From Pyrenula massariospora (Eukaryota; Ascomycota; Eurotiomycetes; Pyrenulales; Pyrenulaceae): a DNA stretch of 64,000 bases. Location: assembly GCA_021030905.1 (NCBI GenBank), contig JAGFMI010000002.1, positions 310,001-374,000 on the forward strand, written 5' to 3'. The notes below the pieces were generated by a model. The model was not told the DNA's origin. It did not search any database and saw only the letters and a program-made list of their open reading frames with translations. Shown in pieces: positions 35,190-46,636 of the stretch (the first letter of the stretch is position 1; every line of letters begins with the position of its first letter). A program made the position numbers and the translations under genes.

Positions 35190-38100
35190 ATGGCGCTTCC
35201 GATTGCTACGCTCTCCCCACACCTAGAAAACCGGGAGGAACGATATATAAACGCAGTTGTAACCCTTCTCTGGCCGTATTCGAGCTCTCACCGGACCTTC
35301 TCTCTCCTCCTTGCCGAGCCAGATTTCCGTTTGCGCAGATCCAAGGGTCAAGTGAGGGCGTATTTCTTCGGACCAAGTGCGAAGGCGCTTGCAGAGAGCC
35401 ACGTGGGAATTGGGGACACGGTAAAGTTGAGCTTGAACGGCTCTGTCTTCACTCACACTGTTGACGATGTCGCAACGCCTGGGAAATGCGTGGATTGGAA
35501 TCTCCGATACGAAAAGAATTTATACGTGGAGGCAAGCTTTTGAGATCCCTTGTCATTCCATTGGCTGAACCGAAGTAGATCTCCAAGGCTGCACATGAAC
35601 CTATCCTTGTCAACGTCGATGGTCCCGAAACTCCTCCCTCCGTATCGCGAGGCACTCTACCAAACAACCATGTTGAAACACCTTCGCTACCAGTTAAATC
35701 CAACAAGAACTTTTCAGCATCCCTAGGGATTGTCCCTGACTTGATTGCGTCCCCGGCTTTTCTCCGTGGCAAACGTGTCTCATCTGGCCCCTTTACAAAT
35801 GCCATCCCTGATCCCTTCGCAGAGGAAGATGGCTATGTTTTTGGGAAGGGCCGAAAAAGGGCGAAACTTGCAAGGGACAGTCATTCGTGGGTTTTCACAG
35901 AAGGCACGCCAAGTCCGGGCACAGAATTGACGGACTACGACTCGACGCTTGAGACCACAGACGAAGGTACCGAAGAGCAATTTTCAGAGGAAGAGCCTAT
36001 GACACCAACGACAAAACCGATCGAACATGAAAACGACGAAACCATTGAGACAAATGTGGCTGAGGATGACGGTGATGGAGCCCGTTGCCGTTCTCCTGGT
36101 TCAGCAGAATACCTCAGTCGGGACACGATGCAGCCGCCTATGGGTCCACCACCTTTCCTAATGACCGACCGGACCCCACAGCAGAAATCAGATGAAGCTA
36201 AAACTCCTCGATTGGTTCCTCTCGCCTCTCCCGGACTCCCTCTTGTATCACCATTAGTCGGTCGTTCTGGGCGAGTTCCCGGAAGCTACTTTCCTGATAG
36301 TGTTATCGAGAGATCGGAACTAGACATGAGCGGGGAGATGATGTACCGCATTCCAAACCGTATATTTCAGGACAGCCCGTCAAAAAGGTCTAGGTATAGC
36401 CCAGACGCCAACCACGGCCAACAGGCACAAGCGGTGGAACCGGAAATTCAAGAAGTCTCTGAACATGAGGCTTACTCTGATAACGATGATGAGTCCATCC
36501 ATTCTCATTCTGAAGGCAAAGGACAGAAATTCCTAGATTTTCAACTCACAGCAAGCGAGACAGGGTCTGTGACTGAACGATCAGAAGTACATGCAAGAGA
36601 AAACACCCATCCACTAGGATATGAGCAAAACCTAGGATCTGAACTTCAACATCATCACTATGATTCTGATGTTGAGGTCCAAGAAGGAATACCGAGCTTC
36701 AACAATTCTGTTGTCTCTGCACCGCTTAACCCACATAAATCTCAGGCCACCGCTATAGAGGTACAGGTGATGGATGGAACTGCTATCCCCGATGTTTACG
36801 ACCCAGTGAAGGAGACACAAGAAGATTTACCCGCCAGTGTTGATGATGTCCTGGAAACAATCGACAATAGCCCAAGTCACGGAGAGCCATACAGCAGTGC
36901 GTCATTTGATATAGTCGGATACAATCAGGTTTTAAAGAAAAAGGCAGCAAACATTCCAGGTCTGGAATTCGGCAATGATTTCTTTCTAGAACGTCCAGAC
37001 ATCCTGTCTACTGGTGAAATGCACTCAGAGCCTATTGACACAGAAAAGATAAAATCTCACCCGCCTCTCAACTCACAATGGCGAGAGAAGCTCGATGTGA
37101 AGGCTGTAGAATGCAAAGAGCAGGACCAGCAATTGTCGCCGCCGCCTTTTCCGTTTACGCAAAGCTGGGACCAGAAAGCAAGTCACTCTTTCAACCAGAG
37201 AAGGCATAGTTATCAGTCCAGCGCCACAAAAAGTCACCTTAGAGCTCGCTATGGTGGTGACGGACCAAGTAGTGATTCCGGCTTAATGTTTGACACAGCA
37301 GAAACCGAAGTTGAGTTCAAAGAACATAGTAGCCAAGGCCTTTTGGAAGAGAGCCAAAGAACTTTCCAAGATGCCTACGATGAGCAGGACCTCTCGCCAC
37401 GTGAAGAATTTTCAACCGAAAAGGGACACGAATTGATGTCCAGTCCAAGGAGTAAGGAAAGAGACTCTCTGCCACTGTCAGACATCGAGCCAAAAACGCT
37501 TAGATCAAGACCTGACGCACGTACATCGAACCATGAAGAAGAATCTCTTGTTAACGAGGAAGACCTGCGGAACGACCTTGGTACGCGGAAATATAGTACT
37601 CTAGGCCTAGGAGAGGGTAAATTGACGCATGACAAGAGGGGCAAAATTGCCGTTGAACAGGATTTCAGTGTCAAGCGTACTCCTAGCCCCTTAGCCGATA
37701 CACGCGTTATCTATGACGCTGATGAACGGTTTGCTGGTTCTTCTTACACACAGCGCGAATCTGAAGATGTTAGAGGCTTACTGCAACACGAAAATCACGA
37801 ACCGTCACCCGGCCGGGTTTCGCCGACAGATCCACCCAGGTCTGGGAAAAAAGACAAGCAGGCACCAATAGAGTCAAAAACCATCACACCAGACAACAGT
37901 CAAACGATAAGACTACCAGAACCTCGACCGTATTTAACTTCACCTGACGACGTTGGTTTGTTGACGCCCCAGCATACGCAAAGCTCAATCGGCTTGCAAG
38001 AAACCATAGTCCATCTTCAGGACTCAAAGAAAAAGGATGTCGAAGGACAGCCAGATGTGCATATCACTCGCCGCTCACCCCGGCTGTTGAGAAGACAATC

Positions 38101-39106
38101 GGTCTTAGACTCTCCAAATGTCTCAAGCCCATATTTCGGCCGTCAGCAGTCAAATCATGTTAAAGCCATTGACACCGGCTCTGAGAAACTTGAGACAACG
38201 CCCCCTCCGCTTGCGGAACCAGGGAAGGAGGCAGAAGACGACACTATAAGCGTAGAGCCTGTTCGGACGTCTAAGCTACCTTTGATAAAAGGGCTGCGTA
38301 CCCCTTATGGCTATTTTGCTACGTTGTCATCATTGTCATCGTATTTCAATCAAGAGGTTGATGTTCTTGCTGTTGCTACATCCAAATCAACATCGCCAAA
38401 GCGTGCCACAGCAGGCCCTCGAGATTATCACTCGACATTACACGTCACGGACGATACCGCACAAACCCCAAGTATCTCCGTCCACGTTTTCCGGCCAAGC
38501 AAGGCTGCGTTACCTGCTTTGGAAAAAGGAGAAGCTGTTCTGCTCCGAAATTTCAAAGTCCAGCGTAGAAAAGGCGCTATTGAACTACTGAGCACGGAAG
38601 GTTCTGCATGGGTGGTGTATCATTCGCCACTGAACGGGCAGGCTAACGCAAGTAGCGAAGTCAAGGAGGAATTCACCATTTCGGGCCCGCCAGTAGAATT
38701 TGGCGAGGCTGAGACGCGACGGTCTCAAAATCTCATGACTTGGTGGGAAAGTGAAGGACAATTCCGCTTCCCCTCTACTAATGGACCTGATGTGCGGGTG
38801 ACTCGGAGCCGCCAAAAGCCCGCAGAACCAGATGTGTCGCTGCCTGGTAACGATGGCCTCGATGAGGACAAATCAGTGCATGATGGGAAGTCCCCACAGC
38901 AGCATGCCGCGTCAAAGAAAACAAGAGTCCAGACCTCTGTTGATGCTCCTTTACAGCACGAACTTCGTGACGGCACAAAATACATCGATCCCTCTCCCAG
39001 GTCCCCTATCCCCACGCTCCATGAGCTGCGTGATGGCACGAAATGGGTTGACTTCACTGGTAGTAGTTCGCGGCCGGGAAGTCGGAGTAGTACTGGTTAC
39101 CATTAG
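35190..39106 (+). CDS. Telomeric ssDNA-binding POT1/Cdc13-domain protein
   Basis: Predicted 1289-aa nuclear protein. Exons 35190-35531 and 35579-39106. The 47-nt intron appears to be GC-AG (GAG|GCAAGC..AAGTAG); a TAG abuts the acceptor and the first frame stops soon after the donor. Exon 1 holds an OB-like beta segment (VVTLLWPYSSSHRTFSLLLA, FRLRRSKGQVRAYFFG). A ~900-residue acidic, Ser/Pro-rich disordered middle follows. Residues about 1013-1128 match the Telo_bind OB fold of POT1/Cdc13: LRTPYGYFATLSSLSSYFN, VDVLAVATS, LHVTDD, VFRPSKAALPALEKGEAVLL and RRKGAIELLSTEGSAWVVY. The C-terminus carries two HELRDGTK repeats. Such proteins cap telomeric 3' overhangs; whether this is the Pot1 or Cdc13-like factor is open. 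Confidence 0.85.
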
Positions 39107-39679
39107 GGGAAGCCGTAATGTTAGCGAGCTGATGTCGGCGAACGTATTTTAGTTCATGAACTGCCGCACCGTATGAGGCCTAGTATCAGAAAGGTTCCTA
39201 AATGGACCGATCGAAGATAATGACTTGTATTTCTAGACGTATTTTGATACTAATGGGGCTAAGGTATCTCAAGTGATACCTGGGAGCGTTCTTTGCCCCT
39301 AACGCTTTTAAATATCCACATTGCTCGCTCAAGTGATCCCTGTTTTGTTGACCTCCGAGGGTTTCGGTCGTTTTGTTTGACAGATTGCCAGCACACTAGA
39401 TCATGACTTTCAAGCCATGTAGGTATGCGACATGCTATCGGGAAAGGGGACACACGAATCTGATACTCAGAACGTCAGCTCATGTTCGTGTTTTTCATCC
39501 TGCCTTCAGGACGTGAGAACGTGCCTGATGCCCTAAATATGCTGGTAGCTCCAGGCTTATTCATATTCGCAAAATGGAATTGCAAGTCTGTTTGGGGCTT
39601 TTCTCACCAGGTAAGTAGCTGCCTGGGTATCTTCTTGTTCAGAGATGGGGTTTTGAACGATATTCGGCATTCTGCCTGG
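39107..39679. other. Convergent intergenic region
   Basis: 570 bp of 3' flanks between the POT1-domain gene (+) and the GH29 gene (-). No further feature recognised. Confidence 0.5.
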
Positions 39680-42442
39680 CTACGGCACGCATACAATAAA
39701 GATCCAAGACCACCAGGCGAGGAAAGCGGTTGCGACTTTCCAATCCCAAGTTCCAACTCTGATCGCGGAATTATGTTTCGGTGCTCCGCTGCCAGTCTCG
39801 CTCCCGTTACCATTACTCTTCTCTTCGTAGTCAATCTTGAAAACCCAAGCCCATCGATCGCCTTGTGCCACCTCATTACTCACATCTAGCTCTATGCCTT
39901 CATCTCCGCCCCTTCCTAGCCCACTACTGGGTACTACCGTCCCGCTCTTGTTACCCCCAACCACTGTAACCTTGTCACCTTTCCTCCACGGCACTGGAGC
40001 TTCGATCTGAATTCTCCCTACAGGCCTCTCAAGCAAGTGAATGTAAAATGCGTCCGTCGTCTGGGTAAATCTCACCTTGTCACCGAACCCGGGCATCACG
40101 AACCAATACGTGGTATTAAAGATCGCCTCCCTATGCTCCTGGATCCACTCGCCCGCTTCCCTGAGATTGTTCTCCTCTACCTCCACAATCGACCCGTCAG
40201 CCCGGGGCCCAATGTCTAACAAGAAGTTTCCGTTCTTAGACACGATATCCACAAGACTCGTCACAATGCTGGAGGCATTTAAATATGATGCCGCCGGCGT
40301 TGCACGGTTGAAGCCGTAGGAAAATGGGTCCATGCCGAGATTGCTCTCCCACTTCCGGCGTTGGACTGCACCGTAGCGCGCATACTCGGGTGTATCTTCA
40401 AGAGAACAAGAAAACATTAGTAATTTATGTCGCCAGGGGGTTTCTACTTTGAGCTTCTTACCAAAATCTCCAGGCAAGCCGCAGCGAGCATCCAGGACGA
40501 CTTGGCGGTTCTGGGATGCAGCATCGTTAAACCAGCGGGCTGCAAAATCAGCAGTAACGTTGGGGCCACCAATATCACACCACATAATCTCCGTGCCCAT
40601 ATCAGCCAAAGTTTGCATTTCGGGAAGGATTTTCTCAGTCACATAGTCAGTCAGCGGAACATAGCCGGTATAAGGAAGACTTTCATTAGTGAATGGATTC
40701 GTCGCGTTGCCACCAGGCCAATCACCAAATCCGAGGGATTGGTAGTCAGGATGGAACCACTCTGGGAGTGAATAGTATGTAGCGCGATGAAGATGCGGCC
40801 GATGCTCCTGCGCGGCAGAGAAGATTTCCTGAAGGAGATTGCGGTGAGGAGGGAGAGCGACGGAGGTACGTTTTGTTACATTAGAGGGGAGATCAAAGAT
40901 TGCGTAGCCGTCATGGTGTTTGGATACTTGGACAAAGTACTGAGCTCCAGCTGCGGAGAAGAGGTCAACCCAGGCGGTCGCATTGAAGGCGGATGCCGTG
41001 AAGTTTTGGATAAAGTCGTCGTAGACCACTTTTGGTCCGTAGGTACGCTGGTGATACTGATAGATTTGGCTTGGATCCGTGGGCCCTTGATTCAGCCTCC
41101 ACCAGTACCTATCGCTGTTAGATGCTTGACAACTCCTCCACTATCCAAACACGTGGTTTCACGAGAAAGCAAGAAGATTTAATTGATACTGGACGAAGTT
41201 GTGGCTTACCACTCGGCGTAAGTCTCGTTTTCCCCAACATTACCCCAACCAGGTACGGCATAAACTCCCCAGTGTATGAATATACCAAATTTAGCGTTGT
41301 TGTACCAGGAAGGAGTTTCATGTGTATAGATCGACTCGTAAGTGGGCTGATATTTAGCAATCCCGTACGTTGCATTGAATGAGTAAGAAATGTTCACGTT
41401 GTCCGCCGAAAGAACCACTACTGCATTGCCCGCCGCTCCTGCTTCCACGCCTGCTTTGTTGATAACACCAACCTCAACCATCGCTTGATCGCCAGGTCTC
41501 AAACGCTTGATCAGCCCTGGTGCAATTGTGTCTACACCATCAGAAACCACGCGAACGGTTACAGTGTTCTCCGAAAGAACCCAGGCAGACTGCCCCACAT
41601 TGTTCACAGCGACTTCAACAATTTGCGTCTTATTTGTGCCTTCTAACCATTTCTGCGTCGACCGCGCATACTGCACTCGCAAAGACGGAGTATCTCCTTG
41701 AGTCCTTGAACTCGTCGCTTGCATAAGGGATGCGGCGAAAATATGTAGTCGCGTACCGACTGCAGTTCCACCAGGACCCGTATCGGAGCCTGCTGTAACA
41801 TTTGGCAATGTCAGCGAAACCAAGTCCTTTGTAGAATCGAGCCAATTGACAGTCTCATAGATGTTTGAACGATTGAAATCGGTACTTTTATTGCTATAAA
41901 AGAAAGGGAATATTAGATCTCCGCCTGCCGGATAAGGCCAGCTCCACCACGCGGGGACAAGAATCTGGGTGGAAGAGATGCTCCCGTCTGCATATGTAGC
42001 ATTGACATATCCAGCTGCCAGACCGGTTTCTGCTGCTGCTAGCATTTGCACACTGAAGTATCGGCCTGGCGGCACTGAAACCCTCTGGCCCTGAGCAAGT
42101 AGGTTGTCATTTCCTGTTTCATTATATTCCGGAAAGCTGTAGTTAAACCCATTGTAGATGAAGTGGGCTTCGGGCATATACTGGGCTGGGAAAGAGCCTA
42201 TTTTGGAGCTTCAGCAGGCTGTAGCATTTCAATTCCTTTGTGTACCTACCATGATATCCATCGAAGTTTGCATCTCGCGGTCTCATGCCAAATGCGCGGT
42301 TGTTGAACAAGGAGGAAAGATTAATAGAAGAGGTATCCCCGTTCCCGGATCCTTTGACATTATTCTTGGGATTGAATATAAGCTGGCCCTGGATAGTATT
42401 CAAAAGAAATAGAAAACAAACGAATATAATTAAGGAGGCCAT
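39680..42442 (-). CDS. GH29 alpha-L-fucosidase, secreted, possibly GPI-anchored
   Basis: Predicted 847-aa retaining exo-fucosidase that removes terminal L-fucose. Exons 42442-42250, 42197-41210, 41108-40462 and 40395-39680; introns of 52, 101 and 66 nt. The 66-nt intron is in frame without stops and is easily missed. Seen: signal peptide ([20 protein letters not shown]), then a ~280-residue beta-rich N-terminal domain ([30 protein letters not shown]). The GH29 core follows: [29 protein letters not shown] (splice-restored), [19 protein letters not shown] with the nucleophile Asp, and [15 protein letters not shown]. The last ~20 residues are hydrophobic after a Ser/Gly-rich stretch, as in a GPI-attachment signal. 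It is longer than single-domain fungal fucosidases (about 600 aa). Confidence 0.92.
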
Positions 42443-42947
42443 ATCACATGAGACAAATTATAGTAAGTGGGGAATTCATTCTGCAGAGACCGACATGAGA
42501 ACAACTGGTTCTGTAAGAACTGGACTGAACAGAACAATGACTGATACCTGTAAAAGCTTCTCCGCATATAGGCCATAGCAAACGACGAGTATCTTGTGCC
42601 GGATTTGGTCTGTGTGAGTCGGGTTGCTGGGTACCTTGAGCGGTGGAGTAAAAAGCGGAGAGATGTTCGGGTTGGAGAAGACCGAGACCCAAGGACGGAT
42701 TCTTTCCGAACCAGACAAACACGCCAAGGAGATGAATACAAACACTGTTTGACTGGTTGATAAGATAACGAGAACAAAGCACCTGTGTCTAGGCACCACT
42801 CTGGAATAGGAGGGTTATGTTGTGCTCGCCCGCCTGACACTGCCATACAAGCAGTGCTGAGCCCGTGCGGCATGAACAGCATGATCCTCAGCATTTAAAG
42901 CTCCAGGTGCTGCGTTCCACCTGGACCCTGTATCTGTTTCTTTCACA
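42443..42947. other. Divergent promoter region
   Basis: About 500 bp shared by the GH29 gene (-) and the AIG2-type gene (+). The minus strand has overlapping 107-154 codon frames without domain content; treated as chance. Confidence 0.5.
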
Positions 42948-43684
42948 ATGGGCAGCAGAAGCGCCTTTTTCTATGGTCTCGGCGAGATGACACTCTCTAT
43001 AGCTCCATGACTAACAAGCATCGTAGGCACTCTCATGGTTCCAGGGGTCTTGTACCGTGTCATCTACGAAGACCCAAGTCCTCCAGCTTCAACGCGCGCC
43101 CTTACCAAATTCCAACCCGCCCTCCTCCATGGCTACCGTCGCCGCCGTGTCGCTAACGCGGACTATCCAGGGCTCACGAAGGATGAAGACAAGCCTGATA
43201 ATACTGTTCGCGGATCCTACGTCGTGGGCCTGACGGATTCTGATATCCGCTACTTGGATCGGTTTGAGGGTCCGTGGTATAAGAGAGAAAAGGTGAAAGT
43301 CCGGTTACTGAAGGGCGTTGGACTGACGGAAAGCACGGAAGAGAGCGGTGCACAAGAGGTCGAAGAGGTAGAGGCCGAGACGTATGTCTTCATTGCAGGT
43401 GAAGACCTTCTAGAGCCTGGCGAGTGGGACTTCGAAGAATTCAAAAATGAGAAGGCGAGATACTGGTCTGGGGAGGAGCTGGTGGAATGGCAGGACGAGG
43501 GTTTTGACGGTATGACCTTGGTCGCTTTTCAATATATGTTAGAATGGCTAATAGCGATATAGATGTTGAAGCTTTGAGAGCCGAAGAGAAGAGCACAGCA
43601 AATGATCCCATGGGAGGACGAGGACCAAATGGTCAGATTGGCAAAGAACTGGTAGCTGAGCATGCTAAAGACCGCGTCGTATAA
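42948..43684 (+). CDS. AIG2-type gamma-glutamylcyclotransferase-fold protein
   Basis: Small cytosolic protein of the AIG2/GGCT fold (210 aa); relatives act on gamma-glutamyl amino acids, but many fungal members are uncharacterised. Exons 42948-42975, 43027-43509 and 43563-43684; introns of 51 nt (GACTAACAAG branch) and 53 nt (GGCTAATAG branch). Splicing the first intron restores the hallmark FFYGTLMVPGVLYRVIY. TVRGSYVVGLTDSDIRYLDRFEGPWYKRE follows, holding the usual catalytic-Glu region. The final intron replaces a premature stop in exon 2 by an extra exon ending ELVAEHAKDRVV. The ATG at 42948 gives the canonical short N-terminus MGSRSAFFYG. Confidence 0.85.
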
Positions 43685-43952
43685 TTGGACGATTCAGATG
43701 ATAGCAAAAAGCCCAAGTCGAGGGTTGATGCGTGGAACATATCAAATTTCTTAATACGCAAGTAAAGCTATACGCCATTAGAATCTGCAGCAACCGGGGA
43801 ATCGCAAAAGCCAAGACAGAGGATAGACGCCATAAAGAGACCAGCTAAAGTCGTTGCTCATCGGCTCTCCTCTCCTTACACCACTACAAATCTTTTCAGC
43901 GCTACCTTCCTCCCAAAGCTATTTCAAGTGCCTCTGCGTTCCTTCTGCTTGT

Positions 43953-44359
43953 TCAGATCGTCCCATATCCCCGAGTCCCACCACTTTGGACCCGATCCGA
44001 GTACACCCCTGGCGCCGGCTTCGCGCCCAATTGTCCAAGCCTGCCCTTCTCCTTACGATCGAAATAGACGTATTCGAGATAAAATGCATGTATATGCCCA
44101 GGAATGTATCTATGTGTATCTTTATTAGCATATCCTGCAGCTCAATTAGGCGGGGAGAAGGCCGACGTACCCAAGGATGGTGAGGCAGATGTTGACGAAG
44201 AGGTCAGCACCACAGCCAGCTACCATCCATACACCAACAGGTGGAACTTGGCAAGGAGAATTGTCAGCACAGTCGATGTGGAGAATGAGTAGGAGGATCG
44301 AGATACTTACAGAAGAGGGTTATGATCACGATTAGGAGAGCGGGGGCGGCATCAGACAT
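43953..44359 (-). CDS. PMP3: Plasma-membrane proteolipid Pmp3
   Basis: Small hydrophobic protein of the Pmp3/RCI2 (UPF0057) family that modulates membrane potential and cation tolerance. It becomes visible only after splicing: exons 44359-44311, 44246-44171 and 44109-43953, with introns of 64 and 61 nt; 93 aa. Seen: SDAAPALLIVIITLF, the family core FPPVGVWMVAGCGADLF, VNICLTILGYIPGHIHAFYL and EYVYFDRKEKGR, giving two membrane helices with the conserved PPVGV, GCGADL and PGHIHAFY blocks. A ~30-residue hydrophilic C-tail (GQLGAKPAPGVYSD..GYGTI) extends beyond yeast Pmp3 (55 aa), as in many filamentous-fungal paralogs. Confidence 0.93.
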
Positions 44360-44848
44360 GGTGGCTGGGTAACGTCTTCAAGTAGAGATTGAATAGCTTC
44401 GAAGATGGCTGTGTGATTGCTTGACTTCGAGGGGAAAGGAAGCAAGTCCTGATATTTGTACGGAACAGGTAGAAGAGCGTCGAGGGAGGAAAGGAGGGCA
44501 GAAGGAAACTCAAACGCGTAACAGGCTTGGAAGCTGGCCATGTGACGTAGAAGGGGTGGCGCGATACACCGCCACATGCCAAGTGGTGTGGCTGTGCTTG
44601 CAACGACTGTAAACAGCAATCCCGACCAGCGCATCTGCCAGAATTCCAATCATGGTGTCGAACAAAGGTTGTCATCATCAAGCCTTGCTAAAGTGCTAGC
44701 TTCAACTTGCGTCATTCTACTCGGGGTTATAATCAAAAGCAAAGATACAAATTGTATTGCCAAACAACCCATCTGCAATAAACGCCCCTCTACATATCTA
44801 AGATGATCCCTCCATAGTGCGATAATGCAACGGGAAACCACAACAGCC
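44360..44848. other. Intergenic
   Basis: 490 bp between PMP3 and the GH79 gene (both -): PMP3 promoter plus GH79 3' flank. No further feature. Confidence 0.55.
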
Positions 44849-46636
44849 TTAAAGAGTGACAAGCACTGCTTCGCCAGCTCCTACAGAGACCATGTTCCCC
44901 TCTTTGACACTCTCCACTATTTCCTTCCCATCCAGCTTTCCGCTGCTGTCGACCACTCTTCCCGCAAAGGTCACGCCCGACTTGACTTCGGCTCCCGGCG
45001 CCGTCAATCGCCTCACTTCAGCGCTGCTCCATGATCCCTCTTCACCCTGAGGTAGCGTTATATCCACATATGGCCTGTCCCCGACCGGCTGTGACGAATT
45101 CCACATCTGCAAATTGACCACTGCTACCGAATCCAGGGCTGCTCCCTCGCCATAAATCCCATAGGCTATAAAGTTCGTCTCATTTACCAGGCTCACAACT
45201 TGTTTGCCGCCGCCAGCTAGGGCAGTCGCAACGAATAGGTTGCCGTAGTAGAGTGGCTTCGCAAACGGCGCAGTGCCATTGATAGTGACAGGTTGCCACG
45301 GCGAGTAACGATAAGGGCTGCCCATGTGGAAGTGGAGGCGGGAAATTTTAAGGGAAGCCGCATAGAGAACGTAGTCAACAGACGAGAGCGCGCTACCGAA
45401 AACATCGGAGATGTTAGGTGTGCCCTGGCACTGCAAGATGTATTAGCAACCCCAATCTCTGCTCTTGAAAAGGATGGGGAGAAAAAGGGCACGGAACGTG
45501 AAAGCTTACAGATATAGAGTTCGTCTCGCCAAGCACATAAGGCACGCCAAGCTCCTGCGTCTGATTTCCTAGCACCTCGTGGTAATACATGAGCGAGGTA
45601 ACATGGTAGTGATTGAGGAGATTGTCTCCGAGGGTTGGAATGGGAGAGCCAGCACAGTTGGCGCCCATGTACTGTTTCTCTTGTTAATACTAATACGTTC
45701 GTGGGAGTCTTCACGCAACTCACGTCGTGGTCAGCCACTGTTCGTAACATGCCTGACTTCCCCAATCCCAGTCGAATAGCGTTGGCAACATTCCAGGTCG
45801 TGCTACTGTTCTGAAGAGCGTCCCCTCGAGGGGCAGTGAAAGCGCATCCCTGGAAGTGAATTGCCGCTTCTTCATTGCCAAGCTGTGCTTTTATACTGCC
45901 TTTAATGGTACTTGCATATTCGGTCCATTGGTTGACATAGCTAGAGATAGTCCAATTTGCAGGCCGTCTCGAGGTGCCAGCCCAGCCTTTGCGGAATATG
46001 AGCTAAGGTCAAGTGTATTATTGAGGCAGATCTTACCGTTTACTTCGTTCCCAATCTCATAGGCATACAAATCGTCTTTGATAGCATCATAAGCGGCCAC
46101 GGCTTCAGAAACAGTATTGTTAAGACCAAAATCTCCGTCATAGAAGTTCAGTCCATAGATGTAGCGAGTCCCTTTCGGAAACTGCTGAAAGGACTGATAC
46201 CAATTAGGTCCAATCGTTAAAGCACTTGGCTGATCATCATAAGGATGTGTGAATGTTTCAATCAGAGCCTCTGTTTGATTGGAATAGTAAACAGCCCGGT
46301 TTTGAGTGGAACCACCGACGCGAATGATTGGATAAGCCCCTGCGATATCACCTAGGTTCTGAATCATCTGGGAAGAAAATTCATTCGAATGGCTAAACCG
46401 TAAGCGAGACTACCCAGTCCCAGGAGGGTATCAGGAACTAACGAAGCATTGCCAGCATAGTCAAGCATATAATTAAATTCAATAGAGAAGGACTGGAACG
46501 CCGGATCGACGACTTGACGGTCTAAAGGTGCCGCAGACGGCGCTTGCAGGACAATGGTTGCATTATTTGAGCGGCGAGGTAGAGAAATCGCCCACGTAGA
46601 TACGGAGAGAAAAGACAAGTAGTACACGGAACGCAT
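44849..46636 (-). CDS. GH79 beta-glucuronidase-type hydrolase, secreted
   Basis: Predicted 518-aa secreted retaining glycosidase of GH79; fungal members remove (4-O-methyl-)glucuronic acid, for example from arabinogalactan side chains. Five exons: 46636-46443, 46392-46037, 45986-45724, 45671-45510 and 45430-44849; introns of 50, 50, 52 and 79 nt. Seen: signal peptide (MRSVYYLSFLSVSTWAIS), QSFSIEFNYMLDYAGN, splice-restored HSNEFSSQMIQNLGDIAG, IIRVGGSTQNRAVYY, and acid/base region AYEIGNEVN. Splice-restored SRRPANWTISSYVNQW, QGCAFTAPRG and TVADHDYMGANC follow, then the nucleophile region YVLGETNSIS. A C-terminal beta-sandwich (about residues 400-518) completes the known domain order. Confidence 0.92.
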
